A stretch of 64,000 bases of DNA. It comes from Pseudomonas matsuisoli. Lineage in GTDB: Bacteria > Pseudomonadota > Gammaproteobacteria > Pseudomonadales > Pseudomonadaceae. Below are positions 45,870 to 56,845 of this stretch, piece by piece. The DNA is taken from NCBI RefSeq assembly GCF_014647635.1, contig NZ_BMPO01000002.1, positions 310,001-374,000 on the forward strand. The letters are read 5' to 3'. The notes under the pieces were generated by a model, which saw only the letters and a list, made by a program, of their open reading frames with translations, ran no database searches and had not been told where the DNA came from. Numbering within the stretch: the first letter of the stretch is position 1; every line of letters starts with the position of its first letter. The translations under genes and the position numbers were made by a program.

Positions 45870-47891
45870 ATGACCCAAGCCCCATCGTATGACGCACACT
45901 GGCACCCCGAGGCAGGCGCTGAATTGCGCCTAGACGACGCGGTACGTATGCCGCGTATAGCCATCGAGTCAGTTACTCCAGCGCTCGATGAGGGGCGCTT
46001 TGCAGTCAAGACTGGCATTGGGCAGCGCGTCGATGTGTCTTGTCGGATCTTCGCGGACGGACACGATCAACTAGCGGCATCGCTGCTTTGGCGTGCGGCA
46101 GACGATGGCGATTGGCAGCGGGTCAAACTGGTCCCTATGGGAAACGACTTTTGGTCCGCGCACTTCGTGCCCGATCGGCCGGCTCTGCATCAATTTCGCA
46201 TTGAAGCCTGGTGGGACATCTACGAGACCTACCGCTACGAACTGGGTAAGAAGCACGCTGCCGGGGTTCCGGTAACCCTCGAGTTAACCGAGGGCCGCCA
46301 ACATTTGGAGAGCGCCCGGAATCGAAGCGAAGGTGAGGCACGAGAAGTGCTCGATGCGCTACTCGAGCGGATGCCGGCCGAGCACGATGAGCTGGACTCT
46401 CGCGTTAATTTCCTGATGTCGCCCGAAGTGAACGCTGCGATGGCGACCGCCGACGCCAAGCCGCACCTCGCCGTGACGCGCGCTTACCCGCTGGACGTCG
46501 AGCGCGAACGCGCCACCTTCGCGAGTTGGTATGAGCTGTTCCCTCGCTCGTGTACCGACGATGCGAACCGCCATGGCACCCTGCGTGACGTGATGAGCCG
46601 CCTGCCCGCTGTCCGTGACATGGGCTTCGACGTACTGTACTTCCCGCCGATCCACCCCATCGGGCGTGCTCATCGCAAAGGGAAGAACAACTCACTCGAA
46701 GCGGGCCCCCAAGATCCAGGTAGCCCTTATGCAATCGGCAGCCATGAAGGCGGGCACGACGCGATCCATCCCGAGTTGGGAACGCTGGACGATTTCCGCG
46801 CACTGGTGAGCGAAGCCGCCAAGCACAACCTTGAAATTGCCCTGGACTTCGCCATCCAGTGCTCGCAAGACCATCCGTGGTTGGAACAGCACCCAGGCTG
46901 GTTCGCCTGGCGCCCGGACGGGACGATCCGTTACGCGGAGAACCCACCAAAAAAATACCAAGACATCGTCAACGTCGACTTCTACGCCGAGGATGCCGTC
47001 CCCGAGCTATGGACGGCGTTACGTGATGTCGTGGTGCATTGGGTGGAAGCGGGGGTGAAGATCTTCCGCGTCGACAACCCACACACCAAGCCTTTGCCCT
47101 TCTGGGAATGGATGATCGGGGATGTTCGTCGTCGCTATCCCGACACGATGTTCCTCTCCGAAGCCTTCACGCGGCCTGCCATGATGGCGCGCTTGGGCAA
47201 GGTGGGGTTCAACCAGAGCTACACCTATTTCACCTGGCGCAACACCAAGGCCGAGCTTGCCGAGTACCTGACGGAATTGAACGAGTCGCCGCTGCGTGAA
47301 TGCTACCGGCCAAACTTTTTCGTCAATACGCCCGACATCAATCCGTATTTCCTTCAATCCAGCGGCCGTCCAGGTTTCCTGATCCGCGCGGCCTTGGCGA
47401 CCATGGGGTCTGGGTTATGGGGAATGTACTCGGGCTTCGAACTGTGCGAATCAGCGCCAGTGCCCGGCAAAGAGGAATACCTGGATTCGGAGAAATACGA
47501 GATCCGTCCCCGCGACTACAACGCACCCGGCAACATTGTCGCCGAGATCACCCAGCTCAATCGCATCCGCCGGCAAAACCCCGCACTGCAAACGCACCTG
47601 GGTTTGAAGGTGTTCAACTGCTGGAACGACAACATCCTTTATTTCGGCAAGCGCACTGCCGACCTGTCGAACTTCATCCTCGTCGCCGTCAACCTCGACC
47701 CTCATAACGCGCACGAAGCGCAGTTCGAGCTGCCGCTATGGGAGTTCGGCCTGCCGGACGACGCCAGCAGCCAGGGTGAAGACCTCATGAACGGCCACCG
47801 CTGGCAGTGGCACGGGAAGGTCCAGACCACGCGCCTGGACCCGCAGCTGTCGCCATTCGGCATTTGGCGCTTTTCCCCACTGAACGGCTGA
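45870..47891 (+). CDS. glgE: Alpha-1,4-glucan:maltose-1-phosphate maltosyltransferase
   Basis: A 673-residue GH13_3 enzyme that extends alpha-1,4-glucan with maltose-1-phosphate. The GH13 regions are visible: FDVLYFPPIHPIGR, ALDFAIQCSQDHPW, the nucleophile Asp in KIFRVDNPHTKPLPFWEWM and the acid/base Glu in DTMFLSEAFTRPAMM. N-terminal beta domains (about 1-190) mediate dimerisation. GAGAGGAT precedes the ATG. It starts a three-gene run glgE-treS/mak-glgB that makes branched glucan from trehalose. Confidence 0.97.
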   Translation: MTQAPSYDAHWHPEAGAELRLDDAVRMPRIAIESVTPALDEGRFAVKTGIGQRVDVSCRIFADGHDQLAASLLWRAADDGDWQRVKLVPMGNDFWSAHFVPDRPALHQFRIEAWWDIYETYRYELGKKHAAGVPVTLELTEGRQHLESARNRSEGEAREVLDALLERMPAEHDELDSRVNFLMSPEVNAAMATADAKPHLAVTRAYPLDVERERATFASWYELFPRSCTDDANRHGTLRDVMSRLPAVRDMGFDVLYFPPIHPIGRAHRKGKNNSLEAGPQDPGSPYAIGSHEGGHDAIHPELGTLDDFRALVSEAAKHNLEIALDFAIQCSQDHPWLEQHPGWFAWRPDGTIRYAENPPKKYQDIVNVDFYAEDAVPELWTALRDVVVHWVEAGVKIFRVDNPHTKPLPFWEWMIGDVRRRYPDTMFLSEAFTRPAMMARLGKVGFNQSYTYFTWRNTKAELAEYLTELNESPLRECYRPNFFVNTPDINPYFLQSSGRPGFLIRAALATMGSGLWGMYSGFELCESAPVPGKEEYLDSEKYEIRPRDYNAPGNIVAEITQLNRIRRQNPALQTHLGLKVFNCWNDNILYFGKRTADLSNFILVAVNLDPHNAHEAQFELPLWEFGLPDDASSQGEDLMNGHRWQWHGKVQTTRLDPQLSPFGIWRFSPLNG

Positions 47892-47907
47892 AGGGACGTC
47901 TCCTAAC

Positions 47908-50900
47908 ATGGCGAAGGCTCGCGTACAAAAATCAGTCCAGGATTTCATCGACGACCCGCTCTGGTACAAGGACGCGGTCATTTACCAGGTCCACGTGAAG
48001 TCCTACTTCGATGCGAACAACGATGGCATTGGTGATTTCGCGGGCCTCATCGAGAAGCTCGACTACATCGCCGATTTGGGCGTGAACACGATCTGGATCC
48101 TGCCGTTCTATCCGTCCCCGCGCCGGGACGATGGGTACGACATCGCTGAGTACCGCGATGTCAGCCCTGACTACGGTACGCGTGCAGATGCCAAGCGCTT
48201 CATTGCAGAAGCGCACAAGCGCGGCCTGCGCGTCATCACCGAGCTCGTGATCAATCACACGTCGGACCAGCACCCCTGGTTCCAACGTGCTCGAAGCGCG
48301 AAGCCAGGTTCGAGTGCGCGGGATTTCTACGTCTGGTCGGACAGTGACCAGACCTTTCCGGAAACCCGCATCATCTTCATCGACACGGAAAAGTCGAACT
48401 GGACCTGGGACCCGGTGGCCAAGCAGTACTTTTGGCACCGCTTTTACTCGCACCAACCCGACCTGAATTTCGACAATCCACGCGTGCTCGAAGCGGTAAT
48501 TCGGGTCATGCGCTATTGGCTCGATATGGGCGTGGACGGGCTGCGGCTCGATGCCATTCCCTACCTGGTCGAACGTGAAGGCACGAACAACGAGAACTTG
48601 CCGGAAACCCATACGGTCCTCAAAGCCATTCGCGCGGTCATCGACCAACATTACCCGGACCGCATGCTCCTTGCCGAAGCCAACCAGTGGCCTGAGGACA
48701 CGCACCCGTATTTTGGCGGGAACGAAAAAGGCTTGGGTGACGAGTGCCACATGGCGTTTCACTTCCCGCTGATGCCGCGTATGTACATGGCGCTCGCGCA
48801 GGAGGACCGCTTCCCGATCACCGACATCCTGCGGCAGACCCCGGAAATTCCGGACAATTGCCAATGGGCGATCTTCCTGCGCAACCACGATGAGTTGACG
48901 CTGGAAATGGTCACTGACAAGGAACGCGACTACCTATGGAATTTCTACGCGTCTGATCGCAGGGCGCGGTTGAACCTTGGCATCCGCAGACGTCTTGCGC
49001 CCCTTATGGAGCGTGATCGACGCCGTATCGAGCTGCTCAACAGCCTGCTGTTGTCCATGCCAGGCACGCCGGTGCTCTATTACGGCGACGAAATCGGCAT
49101 GGGCGACAACATCTACCTTGGCGACCGGGATGGCGTACGCACGCCAATGCAATGGTCGATCGATCGCAACGGCGGTTTCTCCCGTGCCGACCCCGCGCGT
49201 TTGGTGCTACCGCCCATCATGGACCCGCTCTACGGGTACCAGACGATCAACGTTGAGGCGCAGCAGAACGACCCCCACTCGATCCTGAACTGGACCCGGC
49301 GGATGCTCGCGGTGCGCAAGCAACAAAAAGCGTTCGGGCGCGGCACCATGACCCTGTTGTCGCCCAGCAACCGTCGAATTCTGGCCTACCTGCGCGAATA
49401 CACGACACCCACGGGCGAGCAGGAAACCATTCTCTGTGTTGCCAACGTTTCGCGCGTTGCCCAGGCCGCCGAGCTGGAGCTTTCCGCCTACGCGGGGATG
49501 GTTCCGGTCGAAATGGTCGGTGGCAGCGCGTTCCCTCCCATCGGGCAATTGAGCTATCTGCTGACCCTGCAGCCCTATGGATTTTATTGGTTCCTGCTGG
49601 CCTCGGAAACGCAGATGCCGAGCTGGCACCATGAGCCGGTCGAAAGCATGCCTGAATTTCATACGCTGGTTGTCAAACGTAGCGCGGATGAACTGCTGGA
49701 AGGCAGTTCCCGCCAGACCCTCGAAAACATCGCATTGCCGACCTACTTGCCCAAACGTCGCTGGTACGCGGCCAAGAGTGGCGTGATCGACAACGTGCGT
49801 CTCGTCTACGGCGTGCGCTTCGGCGAAGGCGCTCACACCGCGATGTTCAGCGAGATTGAGGTGACCTCGGGCGAGCAGAAGGATCGCTATCAATTGCCGC
49901 TCGGCTTCTTGCCCGAGCAGGAGATGAACACGGCGTTACCTCAACAGCTAGCCTTGGCTCGCGTCCGGCGTGGACGACAGGTCGGGCTGCTGACCGATGC
50001 GTTCACACTCGACCACTTCGTGCGCGCGGTGCTGGATGGCATGCGAACCGGGCTCTCCTTGCCTTGCGGCTCCGGCGAGCTACGTTTCTCCGCACTGCAG
50101 CAACTACACGAACTTGATCTCGCAGCTGATGCGCCGGTTAGGGTGCTTTCAGCGGAGCAATCGAATACGTCGGCCGTCGTCGACGGCAAACTCGTACTCA
50201 AGCTGATTCGCCGTGTCTCTGGCGGCGTCCATCCCGAGCTGGAAATGGTCGGGTTCCTGACCCGCAATGGGTTCCAGTACATCGCGCCGCTGTACGGCGA
50301 CCTGCGCCGGATCGACGAAGACGGCGAAGAACACGTACTGATGCTCGCCCAGGGCTTCCTGCATAACCAGGGCGACGCCTGGGAATGGACGCAAAACGGG
50401 CTCGAACGCGCCATTCGCGACCAGATCGCCAACGGCAGCTCCGGATCCGAGACGACGTACAACACACTTGAGGAGTTGGAAACCTTTATCGGCATGCTGG
50501 GCAAGCGCCTGGGTGAAATGCACCAGGTCTTGGCAACCGGCAAGGAGCCGGATTTCGTCCCAGAGACGACCGACGAGCAAGCGGCGGCGGTCTGGTCGAA
50601 AAACATCCGGGCCGAGCTGGACCACGCGCTGGATCTGCTCCAGCAGCAACGCGCACATTTCGACGAGCCCTTGCAGCAGCAAGTTGATCTCCTGCAATCG
50701 ATGCGGCGGCCGCTCGGTGCTCAAATCGATGCGTTGGCAAAGCAGGCGTTGGGCGGCGTGCGTATTCGTGTACATGGCGACCTTCACCTTGGACAAGTGC
50801 TGGTCGTTCAAGACGATGCCTATCTGATTGACTTCGAGGGCGAGCCTGCACGGCCGCTTCACGAACGTCGCGCTAAAACCAGCCCGCTGAAAGACGTCGC

Positions 50901-51228
50901 CGGCGTGCTCCGCTCGTTCGACTACGCCGCGGCAATGGCGCTCCGGAATGTTCAAACCAGCGATTCTTCCGAAGAAGCCAATCGAATTCGTGAGCAAGTT
51001 GCGGAGTCCTATCGCCACAGAGCGCGCGAGTTGTTCTTGTCGAATTACCGGGAAGCCGCCGCGCAGGTGCCGCACGCCTGGAAATCGCCCGGTGGCGAAC
51101 AGGCCGCGCTCGACCTATTCATCTTGGAAAAGACGGCCTACGAGGTCGCCTATGAAGCCGAAAATCGCCCGGCCTGGCTTTCCGTACCTCTACGCGGCCT
51201 CGTCGAACTGGCACAACAACTTTCTTAG
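47908..51228 (+). CDS. treS: Bifunctional trehalose synthase-maltokinase
   Basis: A 1106-residue fusion. Residues about 15-550 are trehalose synthase (GH13_16), isomerising trehalose and maltose; visible are [24 protein letters not shown], the nucleophile in [16 protein letters not shown] and [11 protein letters not shown]. Residues about 580-1106 are maltokinase, with the kinase motifs [15 protein letters not shown] and YLIDFEGEP. The fusion passes maltose directly to maltose-1-phosphate for GlgE. TreS-Mak fusions are common in proteobacteria. It begins 16 bases after glgE and ends 14 bases before glgB. Confidence 0.96.
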   Translation: MAKARVQKSVQDFIDDPLWYKDAVIYQVHVKSYFDANNDGIGDFAGLIEKLDYIADLGVNTIWILPFYPSPRRDDGYDIAEYRDVSPDYGTRADAKRFIAEAHKRGLRVITELVINHTSDQHPWFQRARSAKPGSSARDFYVWSDSDQTFPETRIIFIDTEKSNWTWDPVAKQYFWHRFYSHQPDLNFDNPRVLEAVIRVMRYWLDMGVDGLRLDAIPYLVEREGTNNENLPETHTVLKAIRAVIDQHYPDRMLLAEANQWPEDTHPYFGGNEKGLGDECHMAFHFPLMPRMYMALAQEDRFPITDILRQTPEIPDNCQWAIFLRNHDELTLEMVTDKERDYLWNFYASDRRARLNLGIRRRLAPLMERDRRRIELLNSLLLSMPGTPVLYYGDEIGMGDNIYLGDRDGVRTPMQWSIDRNGGFSRADPARLVLPPIMDPLYGYQTINVEAQQNDPHSILNWTRRMLAVRKQQKAFGRGTMTLLSPSNRRILAYLREYTTPTGEQETILCVANVSRVAQAAELELSAYAGMVPVEMVGGSAFPPIGQLSYLLTLQPYGFYWFLLASETQMPSWHHEPVESMPEFHTLVVKRSADELLEGSSRQTLENIALPTYLPKRRWYAAKSGVIDNVRLVYGVRFGEGAHTAMFSEIEVTSGEQKDRYQLPLGFLPEQEMNTALPQQLALARVRRGRQVGLLTDAFTLDHFVRAVLDGMRTGLSLPCGSGELRFSALQQLHELDLAADAPVRVLSAEQSNTSAVVDGKLVLKLIRRVSGGVHPELEMVGFLTRNGFQYIAPLYGDLRRIDEDGEEHVLMLAQGFLHNQGDAWEWTQNGLERAIRDQIANGSSGSETTYNTLEELETFIGMLGKRLGEMHQVLATGKEPDFVPETTDEQAAAVWSKNIRAELDHALDLLQQQRAHFDEPLQQQVDLLQSMRRPLGAQIDALAKQALGGVRIRVHGDLHLGQVLVVQDDAYLIDFEGEPARPLHERRAKTSPLKDVAGVLRSFDYAAAMALRNVQTSDSSEEANRIREQVAESYRHRARELFLSNYREAAAQVPHAWKSPGGEQAALDLFILEKTAYEVAYEAENRPAWLSVPLRGLVELAQQLS

Positions 51229-51242
51229 GGAGACCCACACTG

Positions 51243-53447
51243 ATGAGCTCGTCGCACACTGCGGTACAGCCTGACGAATCCGCTATCAATGCGCTCGTCG
51301 TCGCGCGTCATGGCGATCCTTTTGCGCTGCTGGGGCCACATGCCGAAGGCGATCGCGTCTGTATCCGAACCTACTTGCCGCAGGCGCTGGGCGTGGAAGT
51401 ATTGCGTCGCGGCACCGAAGAGCCCGTGGCAACGATGGAACAAGACGCGCGGTTCCCAGGCTTGTTCACTGCATATTTGCAAACCAATGAACCCTATTTG
51501 CTGCGTATCCGCTGGTCCAGCGGTATCCAGGTAACTGAAGACCCGTACAGTTTCGGCCCACTGATGGGCGAGATGGATATCTACCTGTTCGCCGAAGGTA
51601 ATCATCGCAACCTCGGACAGAGCTTCGGCGCGCAGTACATGGAGATCGAAGGCGTGCAGGGCGTCCGGTTCGCGGTTTGGGCACCGAACGCCAAGCGGGT
51701 TTCAGTCGTGGGTGATTTCAACGCCTGGGACGGCCGCCGACACCCAATGCGGGCACGACATCCTGCCGGCGTGTGGGAGCTATTCATCCCGCGTTTGCAA
51801 CCAGGCGAAGTCTACAAGTACGAAATACTCGGGCCACATGGCGTTCTGCCGTTGAAGGCCGATCCGATGGCGCTGGCCACGCAGATGCCGCCGGAAACCG
51901 GCTCCGTCGTTGCCGAGCCCTACGACTTTCATTGGAACGACGCCGAATGGCTCGCGAAACGGGCGGAACGCCAGGGTTTATCCGCGCCGATGTCGATTTA
52001 CGAGCTGCATGCCGGGTCATGGCGTCGTGAGGGCGGGAGCGAAGGGCGTCTATACAACTGGCACGAACTCGCCGAGCACTTGATTCCCTACATCAAGGAA
52101 CTTGGATTCACCCACATTGAGCTGATGCCGATCATGGAGCACCCGTTCGGCGGGTCGTGGGGCTACCAGTTGCTCTCGCAGTTCGCGCCGAGCGCACGTT
52201 ACGGCTCACCCAAGGATTTCGCCGCATTCGTTGATGCCTGCCACCAGGCCGATATCGGCGTGATCCTCGATTGGGTTCCTGCGCATTTCCCGACAGATGC
52301 CCACGGGCTTGGAGAGTTCGACGGCACTGCGCTGTACGAGTACGCGCATCCGTTCGAGGGCTTCCACCAGGACTGGGACACCTATATCTACAATCTCGGA
52401 CGCACCGAAGTGCACGGTTTCATGCTCGCGTCCGGGCTGCACTGGCTGAAGCATTTTCATGTAGATGGTCTGCGGGTCGATGCCGTTGCGTCGATGCTTT
52501 ACCGGGACTATTCCCGTAAGGACGGCGAGTGGATTCCCAATCGCTACGGCGGACGAGAAAACCTGGAAGCCATCGACTTTCTCCGTCATCTGAACGACGT
52601 GGTGAAGGTCGAAGCCCCGGGTGCACTCGTCATCGCAGAGGAGTCCACGGCTTGGCCAGGTGTGAGTCGTCCGACGGAAGTAGGCGGGTTGGGCTTTGCC
52701 TACAAATGGAACATGGGCTGGATGCACGACACGCTCAAGTACATTGCTGAGGATCCCGTTAACCGCTGCTATCACCACGACAAGATGACCTTTGGGCTCG
52801 TCTATGCGTTCTCCGAACACTTCGTCCTGCCGATCTCCCACGACGAGGTCGTCCACGGTAAACGCTCGCTCATTGACAAGATGCCAGGCGATCGCTGGCA
52901 GAAATTCGCCAACCTGCGCGCTTACCTGGGGTTCATGTGGGCACACCCTGGCAAGAAGCTGTTGTTCATGGGGGCTGAGTTCGGGCAATGGCGCGAGTGG
53001 AGCCACGACCATGAGCTAGATTGGTACTTGCTGAGCAACTACGCCGATCATCAGGGAGTGCACAAGCTCGTCGCCGACCTCAATCGCATCTACCGGAGTG
53101 AGCCGGCGCTCTATGAACAGGATGATCGACCGGACGGCTTCCAATGGCTGATTGGTGATGACTACAGCAACAGCGTCTACGCCTGGCTACGCTGGAGCCA
53201 CGACCGCGAACCCTTGTTAGTGGTAGCGAACTTCACGCCGGTCGTTCGTCATGGGTACCGGATTGGCGTACCCAAAGATGGACAATGGCAGGAGATTTTC
53301 AACAGCGACGCGGAAGTCTATGGCGGCTCGAACGTCGGTAACGGCGGAGGTGTGCTTGCTGAAGCGGTGGAAAGTCATGGTGAACAAAGTTCGGTCGTCC
53401 TCGACTTGCCTCCGCTTGGTATCGTCATGCTTCGACCCAGTCGATAA
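51243..53447 (+). CDS. glgB: 1,4-alpha-glucan branching enzyme
   Basis: A 734-residue GH13_9 enzyme introducing alpha-1,6 branches. The N-terminal CBM48 (about 130-215, [22 protein letters not shown]) is followed by the barrel with [11 protein letters not shown], the nucleophile in [18 protein letters not shown], the Glu in [12 protein letters not shown] and [15 protein letters not shown]. An extra N1 module (about 1-110) is present, as in most bacterial GlgB. Last gene of the glgE-treS-glgB run; a toxin-antitoxin pair follows immediately. Confidence 0.97.
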   Translation: MSSSHTAVQPDESAINALVVARHGDPFALLGPHAEGDRVCIRTYLPQALGVEVLRRGTEEPVATMEQDARFPGLFTAYLQTNEPYLLRIRWSSGIQVTEDPYSFGPLMGEMDIYLFAEGNHRNLGQSFGAQYMEIEGVQGVRFAVWAPNAKRVSVVGDFNAWDGRRHPMRARHPAGVWELFIPRLQPGEVYKYEILGPHGVLPLKADPMALATQMPPETGSVVAEPYDFHWNDAEWLAKRAERQGLSAPMSIYELHAGSWRREGGSEGRLYNWHELAEHLIPYIKELGFTHIELMPIMEHPFGGSWGYQLLSQFAPSARYGSPKDFAAFVDACHQADIGVILDWVPAHFPTDAHGLGEFDGTALYEYAHPFEGFHQDWDTYIYNLGRTEVHGFMLASGLHWLKHFHVDGLRVDAVASMLYRDYSRKDGEWIPNRYGGRENLEAIDFLRHLNDVVKVEAPGALVIAEESTAWPGVSRPTEVGGLGFAYKWNMGWMHDTLKYIAEDPVNRCYHHDKMTFGLVYAFSEHFVLPISHDEVVHGKRSLIDKMPGDRWQKFANLRAYLGFMWAHPGKKLLFMGAEFGQWREWSHDHELDWYLLSNYADHQGVHKLVADLNRIYRSEPALYEQDDRPDGFQWLIGDDYSNSVYAWLRWSHDREPLLVVANFTPVVRHGYRIGVPKDGQWQEIFNSDAEVYGGSNVGNGGGVLAEAVESHGEQSSVVLDLPPLGIVMLRPSR

Positions 53448-53459
53448 CAGAATTATCCA

Positions 53460-53492
53460 CATGCGAATTAAATGGTTGAATAATATCGCATG
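53460..53492. promoter_or_regulatory. Candidate autoregulatory operator/promoter of the RES-Xre pair
   Basis: CATGCGA (53460-53466) and TCGCATG (53486-53492) form a perfect 7-bp inverted repeat around an AT-rich 19-base centre holding a TAATAT -10-like box. It sits about 40 bases before the antitoxin start, where Xre-type antitoxins usually repress their own operon. Confidence 0.55.
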
Positions 53493-53533
53493 AGGAGTAG
53501 CCTGTTGCCTTGATACGGTGGCTCGAGGCAACC

Positions 53534-53935
53534 ATGGCTATACCTGCATCCGACATAGGAAGTGTGACCGACGGCGCTGAAGCCGGACGTGTCGCGCTCA
53601 CGTTCTTTTTTAATCTGATGGAGCATTGGGGCTGCTCTCGCGAGCAGCAACGCGTGCTGCTCGGTTCCGTCGGCAATACCACCTATTTCAAATACCGCAA
53701 GCTGCCGGCCATCCGCCTTCCACGCGATACGATGGAGCGGATCTCTTACCTCATGGGTATTCACAAGGCACTTCGCATTTTGTTCAGCCAGCAGCCTGAG
53801 CGTGCCTATGAATGGGTACATAAAAGTAACGCGGCGGCACCTTTCAATGGGCAAAGCGCGCTGGAATACATGCTGGCGGGCCGTGTGATCGACGTTGCGG
53901 ATGTGCGCCGCTACCTGGATGGCGTCAGGGGTTGA
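53534..53935 (+). CDS. Xre/MbcA/ParS-type antitoxin
   Basis: A 133-residue antitoxin of the RES-Xre module. The N-terminal part (about 17-65) is the Xre-like helix-turn-helix (ALTFFFNLMEHWGCSREQQR, TTYFKYRKLPAIRLP). The C-terminal MbcA/ParS domain (about 66-133) has MERISYLMGIHKALRILF and ends EYMLAGRVIDVADVRRYLDGVRG. ATG 53534 with GAGG five bases upstream was preferred to TTG 53510. Two bases separate its stop from the toxin ATG. Confidence 0.9.
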   Translation: MAIPASDIGSVTDGAEAGRVALTFFFNLMEHWGCSREQQRVLLGSVGNTTYFKYRKLPAIRLPRDTMERISYLMGIHKALRILFSQQPERAYEWVHKSNAAAPFNGQSALEYMLAGRVIDVADVRRYLDGVRG

Positions 53936-53937
53936 GC

Positions 53938-54612
53938 ATGTCGCGTAGCGTGCCGCAGTGGAAAAAAGCGTATCGGCTGATCAACAGCTGCTTTCCGCCC
54001 ATTAGCGTGTTCGAGGATACGTTGGACCCGCAGGACCTGGAGATCGCGTTTGCCATCGAAGGGCTTACGAACGATCGGTTGCTGGAGGAAGGTGGCAAGC
54101 TTGCCCGCGTCCCACGCGACGATCGGGTCAGTGGCCCAGGCTCAACGGCAGTCATGGCGGCGTTCACTCACATAGGCAAGCAGAGTCGGTTTACCGATGG
54201 CAGCTACGGGGTCTACTACTGCGCCGATTCACTGCATACCGCGATCGCAGAGACGCGCTTTCACCAGGAGCGTTTCTTCGCCGCGACCGGTGAGCAAAGC
54301 CTGGAAATCACCATGCGTGCCTATGTGAACAAAGTCATCGAGCCCATGCTCGATGTTCGTGAACGGGCCGATTTGCACGGGCCGGATGTCAGTAACTACG
54401 AGGTACCGCAAGCGTTCGCGCGTATTCAGCGTGAAGCCGGGGAGTGGGGGTTGCTCTACAAGAGTGTCCGTGCATCCGGCGGCGAGTGCGTTGCAGCCTT
54501 CAGACCCAAAGCGGTCTCAAGGCCGGTGCAAGGAGCCCACCTTCGGTACATATGGGATGGAAAAGCCCAATCCATCACCGCCGTCGTGGAGCTCAACGAA
54601 CTCACGCTCTAA
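53938..54612 (+). CDS. RES-domain toxin (NAD+-degrading)
   Basis: A 224-residue RES-domain protein. Family members deplete NAD+ and stop growth unless bound by the cognate antitoxin. The domain's conserved residues can be seen: the Arg in AYRLIN near 13, GVYYCADSLHTAIAETRFHQ with the Glu, and YKSVRASGGECVAAF with the Ser. The RES length and order with the Xre partner fit the type II module. It starts at ATG 53938 (AGGGG upstream). Its TAA shares bases with the stop of the convergent ybhN gene. It is located between the glucan genes and the ybh operon, as if inserted. Confidence 0.9.
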   Translation: MSRSVPQWKKAYRLINSCFPPISVFEDTLDPQDLEIAFAIEGLTNDRLLEEGGKLARVPRDDRVSGPGSTAVMAAFTHIGKQSRFTDGSYGVYYCADSLHTAIAETRFHQERFFAATGEQSLEITMRAYVNKVIEPMLDVRERADLHGPDVSNYEVPQAFARIQREAGEWGLLYKSVRASGGECVAAFRPKAVSRPVQGAHLRYIWDGKAQSITAVVELNELTL

Positions 54613-55613
54613 CGAGCGTGTTCGCTGGGTACGCGAGCACTGTGGTTCTTGTGGCGCATGCGTTTCGCTCGTGTTTCGAAGCCCAGGTAAACGATGCTTG
54701 CCAACAGCAACGGCACCAGGAAATACGCCACGCGGTAGCCAATCAACGCTGCAAGAATGTCAGCCTTGGGCACTTGGTGCTGAAGCAGCGTAACGAACAC
54801 CGTCTCAAGGACACCGATTCCACCAGGTATGTGCGCAAGTACCGCCGCTATGCTGCTGATTAGCAAGATACCCAGCGTCGTCAGGTAGCCCACGGGATCG
54901 GGCATGAACACCCACACCGTCGCGCCCATCAGCATCCAGCAGGCACCTCCCATGGCGATCTGCAGCATCGCCATTTTGGCTGTCGGCAATTCGATTTCGT
55001 GGCCACGAAGGGTCCAGGACCGGCGTTTACACACTGCACACGCGATGACATACGCGATGCTGGCCACGACCATGCCCACACCAAGAAAGCGTAAGGCCGA
55101 AAAATCCAGATCCCATTCTGGCGGCGGCTGAACCACGCCTAGTGCGAACACGATGCCAGCCAACATGAGATAGCCGATCCAGTTGGTTACGATGCTCAGG
55201 GTAAGGATGCGGGTAATCACGAGCCCGGTTAACCCTAGCCGTGAATAGAGCCGATAGCGCATCGCGATGCCGCCTACCCAGGCAAGATTCTGATTGAAGG
55301 CATAACAGACGAAGGTCAGCGGCAGAATTTGTCGGGTGGGCAAGTGATGGCCCGTATACGTTCGGCCCAACAGGTCGAATGTGCTGTAGATGGCATAGCC
55401 AGTCATGGCCGCACCGATCGAAAGTGCAATGGTTCCCAGGCTGTAGCCCTGCAATGATTGCCATACCTGAGCCCAATCGATATTGCGTGCCAGCACGATG
55501 AAAAAAATCGTGATCGCTATGAAAAAGGCCCACGTAAGCACCTTCTTGGTAATGGCCCACCAACGCGGGCTATTCTGCGTTGGAGTCGTTTGCACGTCGG
55601 AAGCGTCGTTCAT
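54609..55613 (-). CDS. ybhN: YbhN/LPG synthase-type membrane protein (UPF0104)
   Basis: A 334-residue inner-membrane protein with about eight hydrophobic segments. It belongs to the family of the flippase half of lysyl-phosphatidylglycerol synthases (LPG_synthase_TM; IAAVLAHIPGGIGVLETVFVTLL is diagnostic). It has no synthase domain. E. coli ybhN stands next to clsB and ybhP in the same order. The start overlaps clsB by four bases. A role in phospholipid handling is inferred from this linkage. Confidence 0.88.
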   Translation of the reverse strand: MNDASDVQTTPTQNSPRWWAITKKVLTWAFFIAITIFFIVLARNIDWAQVWQSLQGYSLGTIALSIGAAMTGYAIYSTFDLLGRTYTGHHLPTRQILPLTFVCYAFNQNLAWVGGIAMRYRLYSRLGLTGLVITRILTLSIVTNWIGYLMLAGIVFALGVVQPPPEWDLDFSALRFLGVGMVVASIAYVIACAVCKRRSWTLRGHEIELPTAKMAMLQIAMGGACWMLMGATVWVFMPDPVGYLTTLGILLISSIAAVLAHIPGGIGVLETVFVTLLQHQVPKADILAALIGYRVAYFLVPLLLASIVYLGFETRAKRMRHKNHSARVPSEHAR

Positions 55614-56845
55614 TGCGTCTTCTCACTGCCGATAGGCTGAATGTCACTTTCTTCGTGCGGTTGGATCAGGGCCAATTTGGGGGTATGTGCGGGCAGAAGT
55701 CCTACCATCGCCGGGAAGCGACGCAGGAAGTGGAAGATCAGGAAGATGACTGGGGCACGCCAGAAGTAGCCTTTCAATACGCGCTCTAGCGGGATCTGTC
55801 TGCAATGCTGCTCCATGAGCAACTCCAAGCGCTCGTGGAGCGTACGGTTGAATTCGGCGTCGCGGATGATCACGTTCGATTCCAGATTGAGCGCAAGGCT
55901 CAGCGGGTCCAAATTGCTGGAGCCGACCGTCGACCAGTCGTAGTCCACCAGCGCCACTTTGCCGTGCAGAGGCCGCCGGCAGTACTCGAAGACTTGCACA
56001 CCGTCCCGGATCAGGTAGTTGTAGAGCATGCGGGCGCCGAGCTTGGCGATCGGCATGTCCGGCTGTCCTTGCAGAATCAGGCGCACTTGGACGCCGCGTC
56101 GAGCGGCGTTACGCAACTCGCGCAACAGTCGGTAGCCGGGAAAGAAGTAGGCGTTGGCAATGATCAGGCGGTGGCGTGAGTCGCGAATAGCCTGGAGATA
56201 GTGTTCCTCGATATCGTTGCGGTGCTCGTCATTGTCACGTCTGACGAAGAGGGCACGCATACCGCCGCGGTCGTGCGTGGCTGTCGATGACGCCAGGGGC
56301 AGCGGGTCGCGCTGCCACCAGCGCTTGGGTTTTACCGAAGGCTGAACTGTACTCAGGGCGAAACGGTGAATGTCGTCCACGAGCGGGCCGACGATCTCGA
56401 CAGCATAGTCCTGCTTTGCGCCAGGACCGTAATCGGCCAGATGATCCGCGGAAAAATTGATCCCTCCCACGAATGCGCGCTCGGCATCGATGACGACGAT
56501 CTTGCGATGCAGACGTCGGAACAGATTGACTCGCTTGCCCATCACGCGCGGCTGTGGATCGAACATATGGATTTGAATACCGGCGCGCGTCATTGCCGCT
56601 GCGAACTCGCCGCCGAGATCCGCAGAGCCGTAGCCGTCCACCGTCAGGTGAATGTCGACGCCGCGCCCTGCGGCCTCGAGAACCGCCTCGCGGAGTTCCC
56701 GGCCTACCTTGTCGTCGAAGAGGATGAACGTCTCGATCAGTACTTCTCGTTTCGCTGCGCGTATGCATTCGAAAACGCGCGGGAAAAACTCCTCGCCGTT
56801 TTCCAGCAGCGAAATCTGATTACCATCCCTCCAGGCGAATTTCAT
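55610..56845 (-). CDS. clsB: Cardiolipin synthase B
   Basis: A 411-residue phospholipase D-family enzyme forming cardiolipin. Two HKD motifs appear: HRKIVVIDAERAFVGGINFS and HGKVALVDYDWSTVGSSNLDP. The true start is MKFAWRDGNQISLL at 56845; the open frame extends upstream but overlaps ybhP there. It is in ATGA overlap with ybhP before it and ybhN after it. Cardiolipin stabilises membranes under osmotic stress, which fits the neighbourhood. Confidence 0.94.
   Translation of the reverse strand: MKFAWRDGNQISLLENGEEFFPRVFECIRAAKREVLIETFILFDDKVGRELREAVLEAAGRGVDIHLTVDGYGSADLGGEFAAAMTRAGIQIHMFDPQPRVMGKRVNLFRRLHRKIVVIDAERAFVGGINFSADHLADYGPGAKQDYAVEIVGPLVDDIHRFALSTVQPSVKPKRWWQRDPLPLASSTATHDRGGMRALFVRRDNDEHRNDIEEHYLQAIRDSRHRLIIANAYFFPGYRLLRELRNAARRGVQVRLILQGQPDMPIAKLGARMLYNYLIRDGVQVFEYCRRPLHGKVALVDYDWSTVGSSNLDPLSLALNLESNVIIRDAEFNRTLHERLELLMEQHCRQIPLERVLKGYFWRAPVIFLIFHFLRRFPAMVGLLPAHTPKLALIQPHEESDIQPIGSEKTQ

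Noticed and set aside
45228..45905. 225-residue minus-strand frame covering the KGG gene and its promoter
   Set aside because: Only the last 60 residues carry KGG repeats, with a proper start at 45410. The upstream part is intergenic and overlaps the glgE start on the other strand.
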